A stretch of 57,882 nt of DNA, taken from NCBI GenBank assembly GCA_946626535.1, contig CAMOUK010000006.1:1-57882 (forward strand), in the 5' to 3' direction. Shown here one piece after another: positions 1 through 8,561 of this stretch (positions are counted from its first letter, which is position 1; each line of letters starts with the position of its first letter). Made by a program: the position numbers and the translations under genes. The notes beneath the pieces were generated by a model. That model did no database searches and was not told the origin of the DNA. It saw only the letters and a list, made by a program, of their open reading frames with translations. The stretch is from an uncultured Caryophanales bacterium (lineage in GTDB: Bacteria > Bacillota_I > Bacilli_A > Acholeplasmatales > Anaeroplasmataceae).

Positions 1-2
1 TT

Positions 3-50
3 GATGATTATAAATTTAATATAATAATTGATACTGATTATACAGATTAA
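3..50 (+). CDS. C-terminal end of an upstream gene (partial)
   Basis: An open frame enters the window from the left and reads about 15 acidic/hydrophobic codons before a TAA at 48-50. A terminator hairpin follows immediately, which is what the end of a real plus-strand gene looks like. Too little is present to suggest a family. Confidence 0.4.
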   Translation, partial: DDYKFNIIIDTDYTD

Positions 51-82
51 AAGGGACTATTGCTAGTCCCTTAATCTTTTTA
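44..82. terminator. Bidirectional terminator between convergent genes
   Basis: Arms GGGACTA (53-59) and TAGTCCC (64-70) enclose a TTGC loop. The stem extends through flanking AGATTAA/TTAATCT with a two-base bulge. Plus-strand T-rich sequence follows, and the cof-type gene ends within the downstream arm. Confidence 0.75.
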
Positions 83-883
83 TAAAACAAATTTTTTTAT
101 TGCGTATGCTACACCAGATTCTAAATTAGATTTAGTTACAAAATCTGCAACATCTAAAACTTCCTTAAAGGAATTTGCCATCGCAACACCTATACCAGAT
201 GTTTTTATCATTGATATATCGTTATCTGCATCTCCTATAGCCATAGTTTCAGATAGCTTAATATTTAGATATCCTGCAAGATATTCTAAGGCTTTTCCTT
301 TATTAGTATCCTTATTTAAAAATTCTAAAAATATTTTTGCGGATCTTAATACCTGATATTTTCCATCGTAATATTCTTTATATATAGGAGTAATTCTAGA
401 TATGTTTTCATCAGATGATACAAGCATCGCCTTAATAAATAGATCAGAATCTAAAATATCTTCAAAATTAAATAAATTATCTGTTATATGATTAATTGTT
501 GCCTCAACATCAGTATAAGGATTATGCTTTGGAGTAATTAATTCTTCATTTGCTCTAAAGGCGTGAATGTCGACGTTTTGCTTTAAAGATTCTTTATATA
601 ATTCTTTAACAAATATACCATCGACAGTAGAAGAAAATATAACTTCCTTAGTTTTAGCATTTAATATTTTTCCACCATTATAGGTAATAACATAATCATT
701 TTCGGTATTTAATTGTAATTCATCTAGAAGTGTCTTAATACCATCATAGGGTCTACCTGTAGCTATTATAACGTAACAGCCTTTTTCTTTAGCTCTTTTA
801 ATAGCTTCTAAATTTTCTTTAGAAACGACCTTATGGTCATCAAATAAAGTACCATCTAGATCTATAGTAACCATTTTTATCAT
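80..883 (-). CDS. Cof-type HAD-superfamily phosphatase
   Basis: Cytosolic HAD hydrolase of the Cof/IIB subfamily. These enzymes usually dephosphorylate sugar phosphates or nucleotides and vitamin phosphates, and the substrate cannot be told from sequence. HAD motif I, DLDGTLF, lies at residues 8-14, with D8 the nucleophile and D10 the acid/base. Motif II is the T in IIATGRP (about 39-45). The C2B cap follows, then motif III Lys in NKGKALEYL and motif IV GDADNDISM near residue 217. The length of 267 aa is typical. The start at 883 has an AAGGA site about seven bases upstream. An alternative ATG three codons in is less well placed. Confidence 0.9.
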   Translation of the reverse strand: MIKMVTIDLDGTLFDDHKVVSKENLEAIKRAKEKGCYVIIATGRPYDGIKTLLDELQLNTENDYVITYNGGKILNAKTKEVIFSSTVDGIFVKELYKESLKQNVDIHAFRANEELITPKHNPYTDVEATINHITDNLFNFEDILDSDLFIKAMLVSSDENISRITPIYKEYYDGKYQVLRSAKIFLEFLNKDTNKGKALEYLAGYLNIKLSETMAIGDADNDISMIKTSGIGVAMANSFKEVLDVADFVTKSNLESGVAYAIKKFVL

Positions 884-894
884 AAATTTATCCT

Positions 895-930
895 TAAAAA
901 AACTTCAAAGTTTCCTTTGAAGTAATTTTT
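895..930 (-). terminator. Terminator after small membrane protein gene
   Basis: Stem ACTTCAAAG (902-910) / CTTTGAAGT (915-923) with a TTTC loop. Read on the minus strand it is followed by a T-run (A-run at 895-901). It can also work in the plus direction. Confidence 0.7.
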
Positions 931-1104
931 TTATACACCTGTTGCCATTTTAACAATTAGATAGATTAAACTGATTAATCCGGATAAGCACATTAAAATA
1001 GCTAATGTAAAAATTATAACTTTTCCTGCAGGCTTAGTTGTAGGATTAACATATTTTTTTTCTTTTTCAGCTTTTTTAATATCTTTTGTCGTACTTTTTG
1101 CCAT
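931..1104 (-). CDS. Small single-span membrane protein, unknown function
   Basis: A 57-residue protein, not recognised. It has a lysine-rich cytoplasmic head (about residues 1-28, with KKAEKEKK), then a hydrophobic segment of about 25 residues rich in Ile/Leu that ends near the C terminus. Longer upstream starts are possible, but the ATG at 1104 is preceded by a GGTGAT site at normal distance, and the extra residues upstream look non-coding. It is divergent from dinB with about 80 bp between them, so the two may share a promoter region. Small basic-head membrane proteins like this often bind larger membrane complexes, but nothing here identifies a partner. Confidence 0.6.
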   Translation of the reverse strand: MAKSTTKDIKKAEKEKKYVNPTTKPAGKVIIFTLAILMCLSGLISLIYLIVKMATGV

Positions 1105-1186
1105 AAAAATCACCAACTTCATTAAAATGTGTGTTATAATAAACAACGTAATTATACAATAAAATTTTTAAAAAAGGAAGATGCAA

Positions 1187-2398
1187 ATGGAAAATCACGC
1201 TAAAATAATATTTCACATAGATATGAATGCATTTTTTTGTTCAGTTGCATCGATCCTTGACCCTACTTTAAGGGGTAAAGCCTTCGCTATTGGAAGACCT
1301 AACACCTATAAAGGTGTTTTATCTACAGCTTCCTATGAGGCGAGAAAATTTGGCATTCATTCTGCCATGCCTCAAATAGAAGCTTTAAGGATAAAACCAG
1401 ATTTAAAAATTGTTCATATTGACTATTCAAATTATGAAAATTATCATAATAAATTTGTCAACTTAGTTAAGGAATATACTGACTTAGTAGAGGTTGCTTC
1501 TATCGATGAGGTTTTTGCTGATATGACTGAGATATCAAAAAAGAAGCATCCCTTAGTTTTAGCAAAAGAAATTCAATATAGATTACTTAATGAATTTAAG
1601 CTACCTTGTTCAATTGGTATTGCTCCAACTCTATTTTTAGCTAAGATGGCATCTGATATTAAAAAGCCATTAGGTATAGTAGTTATAAGAAAAAGAGAAG
1701 TTGAAAAGATGCTTTATGATTTAGGCGTTGAAGACATATTTGGTATAGGTAAAAAGACCTATGCTAAATTATTAAATAATGATATAAAAACAATTAGAGA
1801 TTTTATGAATCCTATTAATAAGGATAAAATCATTAGATTAATTGGTGAAAATACCTATAATTATGGCTATAGCCATATTTTAGGTAATTCAAGTAATAAA
1901 GTTATACCAGATAGATATGCTAAATCACAAAGTATAGGACACTCATCTACCTATGATGCTCCTATATATACCTTTGATGAGATGGCTTTAGCCCTAAGAG
2001 GCTTATTACAATCAACCTATAAGGAAATGATTTATGGTAAATATTATACTAAAGGTGTTTGTATAACACTTAGAGATACTGACTTTAATACGATAACAAG
2101 AAGAAAAAGTCTTGATGATTATAGTCAGGATTTTGATGAGCTATATTATAATATGATAGATTTATTAGAAGAAAATTATGATCCTTCAAAAGCTTATAGA
2201 CTTGCGGGAGCTACTTTATTTAACTTAGTTAAGGAAGATGAATTATCGAAGGAATATAATATATTTACAGTAAGTGACTTGGATGAAAAGAGAGTTATTG
2301 TAGATAACTTAATTACTGAATTTAAGAAAAAATACGGTAATGATTTTATAAATAAAGGTGTTAAAGATGACAAAGGAAGAAAAGAAAATTTGGTATGA
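1187..2398 (+). CDS. dinB: DNA polymerase IV (Y-family, DinB/DinP)
   Basis: Translesion DNA polymerase. The palm begins with HIDMNAFF (first catalytic Asp), and the second acidic pair is in ASIDEVFADM near residue 105, the SxDE motif of Y-family enzymes. A fingers segment containing STASYEARKFGI is typical, as are the helix-hairpin-helix GIGKKTYAKL and a little-finger domain in the last 120 residues. At about 403 aa it is slightly longer than Bacillus Pol IV. The upstream ATG at 1181 lies only one or two bases after AAAGGA, so ATG 1187, with normal spacing, is preferred. A TATAAT at 1135-1140 is a plausible -10. I found no Gram-positive LexA box (GAACN4GTTC) upstream, so SOS control is not shown. 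The next gene overlaps its 3' end, so it is probably the first gene of an operon. Confidence 0.93.
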   Translation: MENHAKIIFHIDMNAFFCSVASILDPTLRGKAFAIGRPNTYKGVLSTASYEARKFGIHSAMPQIEALRIKPDLKIVHIDYSNYENYHNKFVNLVKEYTDLVEVASIDEVFADMTEISKKKHPLVLAKEIQYRLLNEFKLPCSIGIAPTLFLAKMASDIKKPLGIVVIRKREVEKMLYDLGVEDIFGIGKKTYAKLLNNDIKTIRDFMNPINKDKIIRLIGENTYNYGYSHILGNSSNKVIPDRYAKSQSIGHSSTYDAPIYTFDEMALALRGLLQSTYKEMIYGKYYTKGVCITLRDTDFNTITRRKSLDDYSQDFDELYYNMIDLLEENYDPSKAYRLAGATLFNLVKEDELSKEYNIFTVSDLDEKRVIVDNLITEFKKKYGNDFINKGVKDDKGRKENLV

Positions 2399-3341
2399 GC
2401 TATATGATATAGCTTATGAGCTAGATGAATATAACATATATGAAATACTTGCCGATACTGATTTATTATGCTATGTAGATAAGGATGAGCTAAAGCTATA
2501 TTATTTATCTATATTAGGTAAATCAGGTAAGCTAAAGGGTATGTTTTTCATGAATGAAAGACAAATTAATAATTATTTAGAAATCGCTAATATTGATTCA
2601 GTCCAGGTCTTAAATTATCAAGAAGGCTATATGATGTTTATGACAGATATGGATGCCTTAGAGGATGAGGAAAAGAAGGTATTAGAGGAATTAGGCTTAA
2701 AACAAAAATTTGTTTTAGCATTTAGAAAATATAAAAGAGGCTATATGCCACATCCTATAACTATAGATGATGCTAAGCATCTAACCTATTTGATGAATAA
2801 TTTTAAGCCTGCTCTTTTACATGTTAAGGATAAAAATATAGAGCCTAAGGATAATAAAATAATAACTAGATTTTATGATGAAAATATAAAAAAATATAAA
2901 ACTAGTAATTTAGATGCTTTTTATCCTGAAAAGGAAATTTTTAAATATGAATTTGACTTAAAAAATGAGCTTAATGACTTAAAGCTTGGTAGTGATATAA
3001 TAGAGATAGATTTTAATAATTATCTACCTGTAAGACTAAAAAGCTTCGAGGATAAAGATTTAACTAGATTGCCACTGTATTTTAGTGTTGCAGATACTAT
3101 AAAGAATAAAATTATTAAGTTTGACTCTATAAATTTGCTTGATTATAAAACAAAAGAGGATTATTATAGACACATATGCCTTGAATTAATTAATTTATTT
3201 AAGGATATTAGAATACCTAAATTAGTATTAGTAAGAGATGAATTTAGTAAGGAATTATTAAATAATTTAGGTTTAAATATAGAAATTGGTAATTTAAAAA
3301 TTACTGACAATTTTATTAAAATGATTATAGAAAAGAAGTGA
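2367..3341 (+). CDS. DUF7309/DUF6930-like protein of unknown function
   Basis: About 324 residues, no signal peptide or membrane span. The N-terminal pattern (WYELYDIAYEL, a DTDLLCYV segment, then YYLSILGKSGKLKGMFF) resembles the DUF7309 domain that often precedes DUF6930 in Bacillota proteins. That assignment is from memory of the family and not a search. The second half alternates charged helices with beta-rich segments (IIEIDFNNYLPVRL) and shows no catalytic motif I recognise. The frame overlaps the 3' end of dinB by 32 bases. AAAGGTG at 2354-2360 sits six bases before ATG 2367, so I prefer that to the GTG at 2358. Tight coupling to dinB and a DEAD-box helicase suggests nucleic-acid-related expression, but no function is proposed. 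Confidence 0.7.
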   Translation: MTKEEKKIWYELYDIAYELDEYNIYEILADTDLLCYVDKDELKLYYLSILGKSGKLKGMFFMNERQINNYLEIANIDSVQVLNYQEGYMMFMTDMDALEDEEKKVLEELGLKQKFVLAFRKYKRGYMPHPITIDDAKHLTYLMNNFKPALLHVKDKNIEPKDNKIITRFYDENIKKYKTSNLDAFYPEKEIFKYEFDLKNELNDLKLGSDIIEIDFNNYLPVRLKSFEDKDLTRLPLYFSVADTIKNKIIKFDSINLLDYKTKEDYYRHICLELINLFKDIRIPKLVLVRDEFSKELLNNLGLNIEIGNLKITDNFIKMIIEKK

Positions 3342-3345
3342 TTTA

Positions 3346-4638
3346 ATGAAGTATTTAGGTTATGAAATTAAAGATTATGTTGCTAAAGCATTGATGGATT
3401 TAAAATTCGAAGACTTTAGTAATATTCAAAAGGAAGTGTTTGATAATTTAGCTAGTGGTAAAAATATTATCGCAAGAAGTAAGACAGGTAGTGGTAAGAC
3501 CCATTCATTTTTAATTCCTATATTTAATGATTTAGATGAGGATTTAAATGAAGTTCAAGCCCTAATAATTGCCCCAACTAAGGAGCTATCACTTCAAATA
3601 AATAAGGTATGTCAGCATATCGCATCATTCTGTGGTAAAGAAATAGTTATTAGAAACTATTCATCTGGTACTGATAGAAATAAAGAGATTGCAAAGCTTG
3701 ATAAAAAGATGCCTCAAATAGTTATTGGTACATTAGGTAAAATAAAGGATTTAGCAATCGATGAAAATGTCTTAAAGATATATAAGGCAAAATATTTTAT
3801 CTGTGATGAGGCTGATATGACCTTCTCACAGGATAATTTTGATACATTTAACGAGGTTACTCATGTATTAAATGATGCAAAATTTATGTTCTTTTCAGCA
3901 ACATTTTCAGATTATGTCCTACAGGCCATAAAAAAATATGTTCCAAATGTAACATATATTAATGTAGAAGAAGAAAATAAAAATATAAAGCATATTTGGA
4001 TTCCTTTAAAGCATAAGGAAAGATATGATGTATTAAAGGATTTATTAAATACCTTCTCACCATATTTTTGTATGATCTTCTGTAATAAAAAAGAAGAGGT
4101 AGTAGATTTAGCAGCTAAGATGAGTGCTGATGGATTCTTTGTTGGTGTGCTATATGGTGATTTATCAGCAAGAGAAAGAAAAAAGGTTTTAAATGATTGT
4201 AATAAGCTAAAATATCAATATTTGGTATGCTCAGACCTAGCAGCACGTGGTATTGATATTGCAGGTGTATCACATATTATAAATTATACATTACCTTATG
4301 ATTTTGAATTCTATGTTCATAGAGCGGGTAGAACAGGTAGAATGTTTAATGATGGTATAGTATATTCATTCTATACTGATTTAGATGATAAATATTTAGA
4401 TAATTTAGCTAAGAAAAATATTAAACCAGAGTATTATGAGCTAAAGGATAAGGAGCTTGTTGAATATAAAGGAAGAAACACAAGAGCCTTAAGACAAAAG
4501 CCTGTATCTGATTATAAGAAGCAGGCTGCTAAATATGTACCTTTACCAAAAAAAGTAAAGCCTGGCTATAAGAAAAAAAGAGAATTAAAAATTAACGAAA
4601 TTGCAACTTCTCTAAAGAAAAGAGATAAAAAAAGGTAA
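3346..4638 (+). CDS. DEAD-box ATP-dependent RNA helicase
   Basis: Two RecA-like domains of a DEAD-box helicase, 430 aa, cytosolic, acting on RNA duplexes (ribosome assembly or mRNA decay in relatives such as CshB). Motifs in order: Q motif around F22-Q28, Walker A ARSKTGSGKT (43-52), PTKEL (Ia), GTLGK (Ib), DEAD (154-157), SAT (184-186), then in domain 2 a FCNKKEE segment, ARGIDI and HRAGRTGR (motif VI). The basic tail (about residues 385-430, KKVKPGYKKKRE) is a typical RNA-binding extension. It starts four bases after the preceding gene. CshB is the closest idea by tail and size, but the paralogue is not certain. Confidence 0.93.
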   Translation: MKYLGYEIKDYVAKALMDLKFEDFSNIQKEVFDNLASGKNIIARSKTGSGKTHSFLIPIFNDLDEDLNEVQALIIAPTKELSLQINKVCQHIASFCGKEIVIRNYSSGTDRNKEIAKLDKKMPQIVIGTLGKIKDLAIDENVLKIYKAKYFICDEADMTFSQDNFDTFNEVTHVLNDAKFMFFSATFSDYVLQAIKKYVPNVTYINVEEENKNIKHIWIPLKHKERYDVLKDLLNTFSPYFCMIFCNKKEEVVDLAAKMSADGFFVGVLYGDLSARERKKVLNDCNKLKYQYLVCSDLAARGIDIAGVSHIINYTLPYDFEFYVHRAGRTGRMFNDGIVYSFYTDLDDKYLDNLAKKNIKPEYYELKDKELVEYKGRNTRALRQKPVSDYKKQAAKYVPLPKKVKPGYKKKRELKINEIATSLKKRDKKR

Positions 4639-4644
4639 TTGAAA

Positions 4645-5622
4645 ATGGCTAATAAAACTCAAACTACTAAAAATGAAACTAAAGTTCAAACAGTAAAAAG
4701 TGAAACAAAAACTCCAACAACAAAAGCAGAGACTAAGCCTCAACCAACTAGAATAAAAAAAGATAAAAGTGAAGTTAGACAAACAGGTAGTATGTTATTT
4801 ACCTTAAATTTAGCTTTATCCATTATAACAATGGTACTAGCTATATTGTTAACTAGTGGAATTATGAGCAATGATACTAATGTTACAGCCTCACTTTTAG
4901 GAGCTTCTATAATAACTCAATTAGTTACACATATAATATTATTTATGGTTTATAAGAAGGCAAAAGATATTATAAGAATTGCAGTAATGTGCTTATTATA
5001 TACTACTGCGACAGTGTTTGCCTTTTTAGCAATAAAAAATTATATCTTTTTCTACATATCAAATTCTATAATTGCTGGAGCTGAGGCTCTAAATCAATTC
5101 TTACTTATTGAAAAGGAAAAGACAAAAAGAGGAGCAATCACTAATATATTACTTGGTGTTACCCTTGCAGCTTTATGTGTAGGAATTCTATTAAATATAT
5201 CAGAGGAAAATAAATATTATATTTGTTTTGTTACTGTAGTATTATTCTTACTTGATGTACTAAGAAAAGTATTATTCCCATCATTAAAATTTGAAAAGAT
5301 TAGATTATTAGTTGATATTTTAGTTAAGACACACGCAATTGATGTTTTTGTTGGTTTAATAGCATTTATAATTGTATTTTCATATATATTTCCTTTAGTT
5401 GAGCCAAATATTACAACCTTCTGGGATGCGATGTGGTATTGCTTCGCTGTTGTAACAACTATTGGCTTTGGTGATTTATATGCTATAACACCTCTTGGAA
5501 GAATATTAACAGTAGTACTTGGAATATATGGTATAGTAGTTGTAGCTATTATGACATCAGTAATTGTTAATTTTTACAATGAGGTTTCTACTAAGGAAAA
5601 AAATAGAAATATAGTTGAATAA
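4645..5622 (+). CDS. Two-pore-motif family (Ion_trans_2) potassium-channel-like protein
   Basis: Membrane protein with the potassium selectivity filter in TTIGFGDLYAITPLGR (near residues 271-286). A pore helix (DAMWYCFAVV) precedes the filter and a last membrane helix follows. The first 40 residues are a cytosolic Thr/Lys-rich repeat-like tail (KTQTTKNETK, TPTTKAETK). About five further hydrophobic spans precede the pore, so this is a voltage-channel-like six-span layout without an obvious Arg-rich S4. No RCK/TrkA_N domain follows, so it probably opens without the usual ligand ring. ATG 4645 has AAAGGT eight bases upstream, and the TTG at 4639 is less likely. It is the last gene of the dinB run. 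Confidence 0.82.
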   Translation: MANKTQTTKNETKVQTVKSETKTPTTKAETKPQPTRIKKDKSEVRQTGSMLFTLNLALSIITMVLAILLTSGIMSNDTNVTASLLGASIITQLVTHIILFMVYKKAKDIIRIAVMCLLYTTATVFAFLAIKNYIFFYISNSIIAGAEALNQFLLIEKEKTKRGAITNILLGVTLAALCVGILLNISEENKYYICFVTVVLFLLDVLRKVLFPSLKFEKIRLLVDILVKTHAIDVFVGLIAFIIVFSYIFPLVEPNITTFWDAMWYCFAVVTTIGFGDLYAITPLGRILTVVLGIYGIVVVAIMTSVIVNFYNEVSTKEKNRNIVE

Positions 5623-5630
5623 TATATAAG

Positions 5631-5667
5631 AAAATGGACTGAATTAACAGTCCATTTTACTTTTTTT
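5631..5667. terminator. Bidirectional terminator between channel gene and glgC
   Basis: An 11-bp stem AAAATGGACTG (5631-5641) / CAGTCCATTTT (5648-5658) with an AATTAA loop and T-rich sequence on both strands. It serves the converging channel gene and glgC. Confidence 0.85.
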
Positions 5668-6895
5668 ATTTCAATGTTTCACCAGATTTGAAGTGAGTTT
5701 GATCAATTGTCTTATGGTTAGCAGAAGAGAAGATTCTTACGTTTCTTTCAACCTCTAAGCCTTTTGGTAAAATTAATTTCTTACCGATAACATTTAGACC
5801 ACTAGATAATACCTTTGCATTATCTTTATTTGGAGTATAGTCATCACCATAACCAATCTTTGAATTATCACCAATAACTGTTTCCTTATCGATTATTGTA
5901 TCTTCAATAATACAGTTTTCACCGATAACAACATCATTTAGAATAATTGAATGTTTAATCTTTGAACCCTTACCAACAACTACACCTGGAGAAAGTACTG
6001 ATTCTTCAACATTACCTTCAATTCTACAACCATCAGAGATTAAAGAAGTAGAAATAGAAGCTTGCTTACCAACCTTTACTGGAGGTAGGTCTTCAGTTCT
6101 TGTGTAAATTTTCCATTTTGGATCATATAGGTCTAAAGCTACATCATGACATAATTCAAGGTTTGCTTCAACATATGAATCATATGTTCCTACATCCTTC
6201 CAATAATCATAGAATTCATAAGCATAAACCTTCTTTGTGTTAATCATTTCAGGAATGATATGCATACCGAAATCTAAATCCTTAATATCTGGATGAGATT
6301 CAATTGCTTCAATAAGAGCATCAGTAGAAAATACATAGATACCCATAGAAGCTTTATTTGATTTAGGTTGTTTTGGTTTTTCAACGAATTTTTGAATTCT
6401 TAATTGATCATCAGTTTCTAGAATACCAAATCTTGATGCTTCATCAATTGGAACGATTTTAGCACAAATTGTTAAATCAGCTCCTGTTTTCTTGTGTTGT
6501 TCAATTAATTTTGAATAATCCATCTTGTAAATATGGTCACCAGATAGGATTAATACATATTTAGATGCATAACGCTTTACAAATTCAAGATTCTTTCTAA
6601 TAGCGTCTGCAGTTCCTTCATACCAAGAGTTATTTGGCTGAAGAAGTGTAACGAATGAATCACGTCTATCTAAGTCCCAAGGCTTACCTACACCGATGTG
6701 TTCGTTAAGTGAAAGTGGTAAGTATTGAGTCAAAATACCAATTTGGTAAATTCCAGAATTTGTACAGTTAGATAGTGCGAAGTCTATAATTCTATATTTT
6801 CCACCAAATGGTACAGCTGGCTTACTACGTTTTTCAGAAAGGATATCAAGTCTAGATCCTCTACCACCTGCTAAAATTAAAGCTAAAGTTTCCAT
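5666..6895 (-). CDS. glgC: Glucose-1-phosphate adenylyltransferase
   Basis: Makes ADP-glucose from glucose-1-phosphate and ATP, the committed step of glycogen synthesis. The N-terminal nucleotidyltransferase signature LILAGGRGSRL and KPAVPFGGKYRIIDF are intact, as are GTADAIRKN, the substrate segment GDHIYKMDY, FVEKPK and GIYVF. The last 100 residues form a left-handed beta-helix of hexapeptide-like repeats (VVVGKGSKIKHS, VVIGENCIIEDT, TVIGDNSKIG). The 409-aa length is close to GlgC, and no inactive GlgD homologue is nearby. It lies 12 bp after glgA in the same transcript, with its own GGAGG site. Confidence 0.95.
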   Translation of the reverse strand: METLALILAGGRGSRLDILSEKRSKPAVPFGGKYRIIDFALSNCTNSGIYQIGILTQYLPLSLNEHIGVGKPWDLDRRDSFVTLLQPNNSWYEGTADAIRKNLEFVKRYASKYVLILSGDHIYKMDYSKLIEQHKKTGADLTICAKIVPIDEASRFGILETDDQLRIQKFVEKPKQPKSNKASMGIYVFSTDALIEAIESHPDIKDLDFGMHIIPEMINTKKVYAYEFYDYWKDVGTYDSYVEANLELCHDVALDLYDPKWKIYTRTEDLPPVKVGKQASISTSLISDGCRIEGNVEESVLSPGVVVGKGSKIKHSIILNDVVIGENCIIEDTIIDKETVIGDNSKIGYGDDYTPNKDNAKVLSSGLNVIGKKLILPKGLEVERNVRIFSSANHKTIDQTHFKSGETLK

Positions 6896-6907
6896 TATAT
6901 TCCTCCA

Positions 6908-8326
6908 TTACTTATTTAAAACTTTATTATATAATTCTATGTATGTTAAGGCTGATTTATCCCAACTGTAATCAGCTTCCATAGCTTGTTTAACTAGCTT
7001 TTTCCAAACATCCTTATTATTGTTATAAGTGTTTAGAGCTAAGAACATTACGTTCTTTAAATCATGTGCATTGAAATTGGTAAATGAGAAGCCAGTACCA
7101 GAAGAAGTATATTGGTTATAAGGAATAACTGTATCCTTTAAACCACCAGTTTCTCTAACTAATGGTAATGTACCATATCTCATAGCTATCATTTGACCTA
7201 ATCCACATGGTTCAAATTTAGATGGCATTAAGAAGATATCAGCACCAGCATAAATCTTTTGAGCTATCTGATCTGAATATCCAATATATGATTTAAATCT
7301 TGTAGGGTATTTAGCTTCCATATTTCTAAAGAAGTCTTCATAAATTTTATCGCCTGACCCCATTAAAATAAATTTAGCATTTGAATAATTAATTAAATCA
7401 TCCATAATAGGCATTAATAAATCTATACCCTTTTGGTCAACTAATCTTGATACTAAGCCAAATAGAGGAACATCATCAGTGTCTAAGCCAAATTCCTTTA
7501 ATAAGCCTTCCTTATTAGCCTTCTTACCAGCAGCAAAAGTTTTAACTGTATAGTTCTTATAAATGTTTTTATCAGTTGCTGGATCAAATTTTTCTGTATC
7601 GATACCATTTAGGATACCATAAAAATCAAAGTATCTTAAACCTAAAACATTGTTTAAATTATATCCATAATAATCAGTTAAAACTTCATCCTTATATGTT
7701 GGAGATACAGTAGTAATGAAATGAGATTCCATTATAGCTGCCTTCATAAAGTTTATACAGCCGTTAAATTCTAATGAAACAGAATAAGGCATATATAATA
7801 TATTCTTTAAATCCATAGGGAAGTTTCCTTGATATTGAATATTATGAATAGAATATATTGTTTTAATTTTGTTGAAGTTTTCATCTGCCCAATAATTAGC
7901 CTTTAAAATATAAGGTATTAAACCTGTTTGCCAATCATTTAGATGGATTACATCTGGGAAGAAGTTAACAACCTTTAAAGCTTCTAGTACAGCAAAGTCG
8001 AAATAAGCAAATCTTTCTCCATCATCACCGTAACCATAAAAGCCATCTCTACCGAAATATCTATCAGAATCTATGAAATAAAAATCAATTCCTTCATAGA
8101 TAGAATGGAAGACACCAACGTACTCAGTTTTTTCTCCCATCTTAACATAAGCATAGCCTTGGTAATATGCAATATTTTTTTCTTTTATTTTTTTATAATA
8201 TGGCATAATTACTCTAACATCTATACCGTGAGCTTTTAAAGGCTTTGGTAGAGCGCCAACTACGTCAGCTAAACCACCAGTTTTAGCGAAAGGAGCACCT
8301 TCACTGGCACATAATAGCACTTTCAT
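6908..8326 (-). CDS. glgA: Glycogen (starch) synthase, GT5 family
   Basis: Transfers glucose from ADP-glucose to the growing alpha-1,4-glucan. The GT5 signature KTGGLADVVGALPK lies at residues 15-28 and binds ADP-glucose. DWQTGLIPY, SIHNIQYQG, STVSPTYKDE-like and NGIDTEKFDP segments follow in order. The C-terminal half has GLVSRLVDQKGIDLL, the acid motif FEPCGLGQMIAMRYGTLPLVRETGGLKDTV and the usual tail. ATG 8326 is preceded by AGAGGTGA. An ATG-free seven-codon extension upstream is not credible. First gene of a glgA-glgC pair. No branching enzyme or phosphorylase is in the window. Confidence 0.95.
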   Translation of the reverse strand: MKVLLCASEGAPFAKTGGLADVVGALPKPLKAHGIDVRVIMPYYKKIKEKNIAYYQGYAYVKMGEKTEYVGVFHSIYEGIDFYFIDSDRYFGRDGFYGYGDDGERFAYFDFAVLEALKVVNFFPDVIHLNDWQTGLIPYILKANYWADENFNKIKTIYSIHNIQYQGNFPMDLKNILYMPYSVSLEFNGCINFMKAAIMESHFITTVSPTYKDEVLTDYYGYNLNNVLGLRYFDFYGILNGIDTEKFDPATDKNIYKNYTVKTFAAGKKANKEGLLKEFGLDTDDVPLFGLVSRLVDQKGIDLLMPIMDDLINYSNAKFILMGSGDKIYEDFFRNMEAKYPTRFKSYIGYSDQIAQKIYAGADIFLMPSKFEPCGLGQMIAMRYGTLPLVRETGGLKDTVIPYNQYTSSGTGFSFTNFNAHDLKNVMFLALNTYNNNKDVWKKLVKQAMEADYSWDKSALTYIELYNKVLNK

Positions 8327-8469
8327 TTTTTCATCACCTCTTATCAAATTATTATATGTTTTCTATATTAAAATTATATATCAAATCACTTTTTTAAACA
8401 AGCAATAAAAGGCATATATAATCAAAAATAATTAATTTTTTTGTATATATTTTAAAATGGTTTTTTTTA

Positions 8470-8498
8470 TTGATTTGTAAATATATTTTTGATATAAT
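8470..8498 (+). promoter_or_regulatory. Sigma-A-type promoter for the 8562 gene
   Basis: TTGATT (8470-8475), 17-bp spacer, TATAAT (8493-8498). It lies in the divergent 235-bp gap between glgA and the thioredoxin-like gene. Confidence 0.7.
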
Positions 8499-8561
8499 AA
8501 TTTAGCAAGATTTTATAAAAAACATAAAAAAATTTAACTGCTATAAATGAAGAGGTACAAA

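Noticed and set aside
1105..1186. Possible LexA/SOS box before dinB
   Set aside because: No GAACN4GTTC-like palindrome; only a TATAAT is seen.
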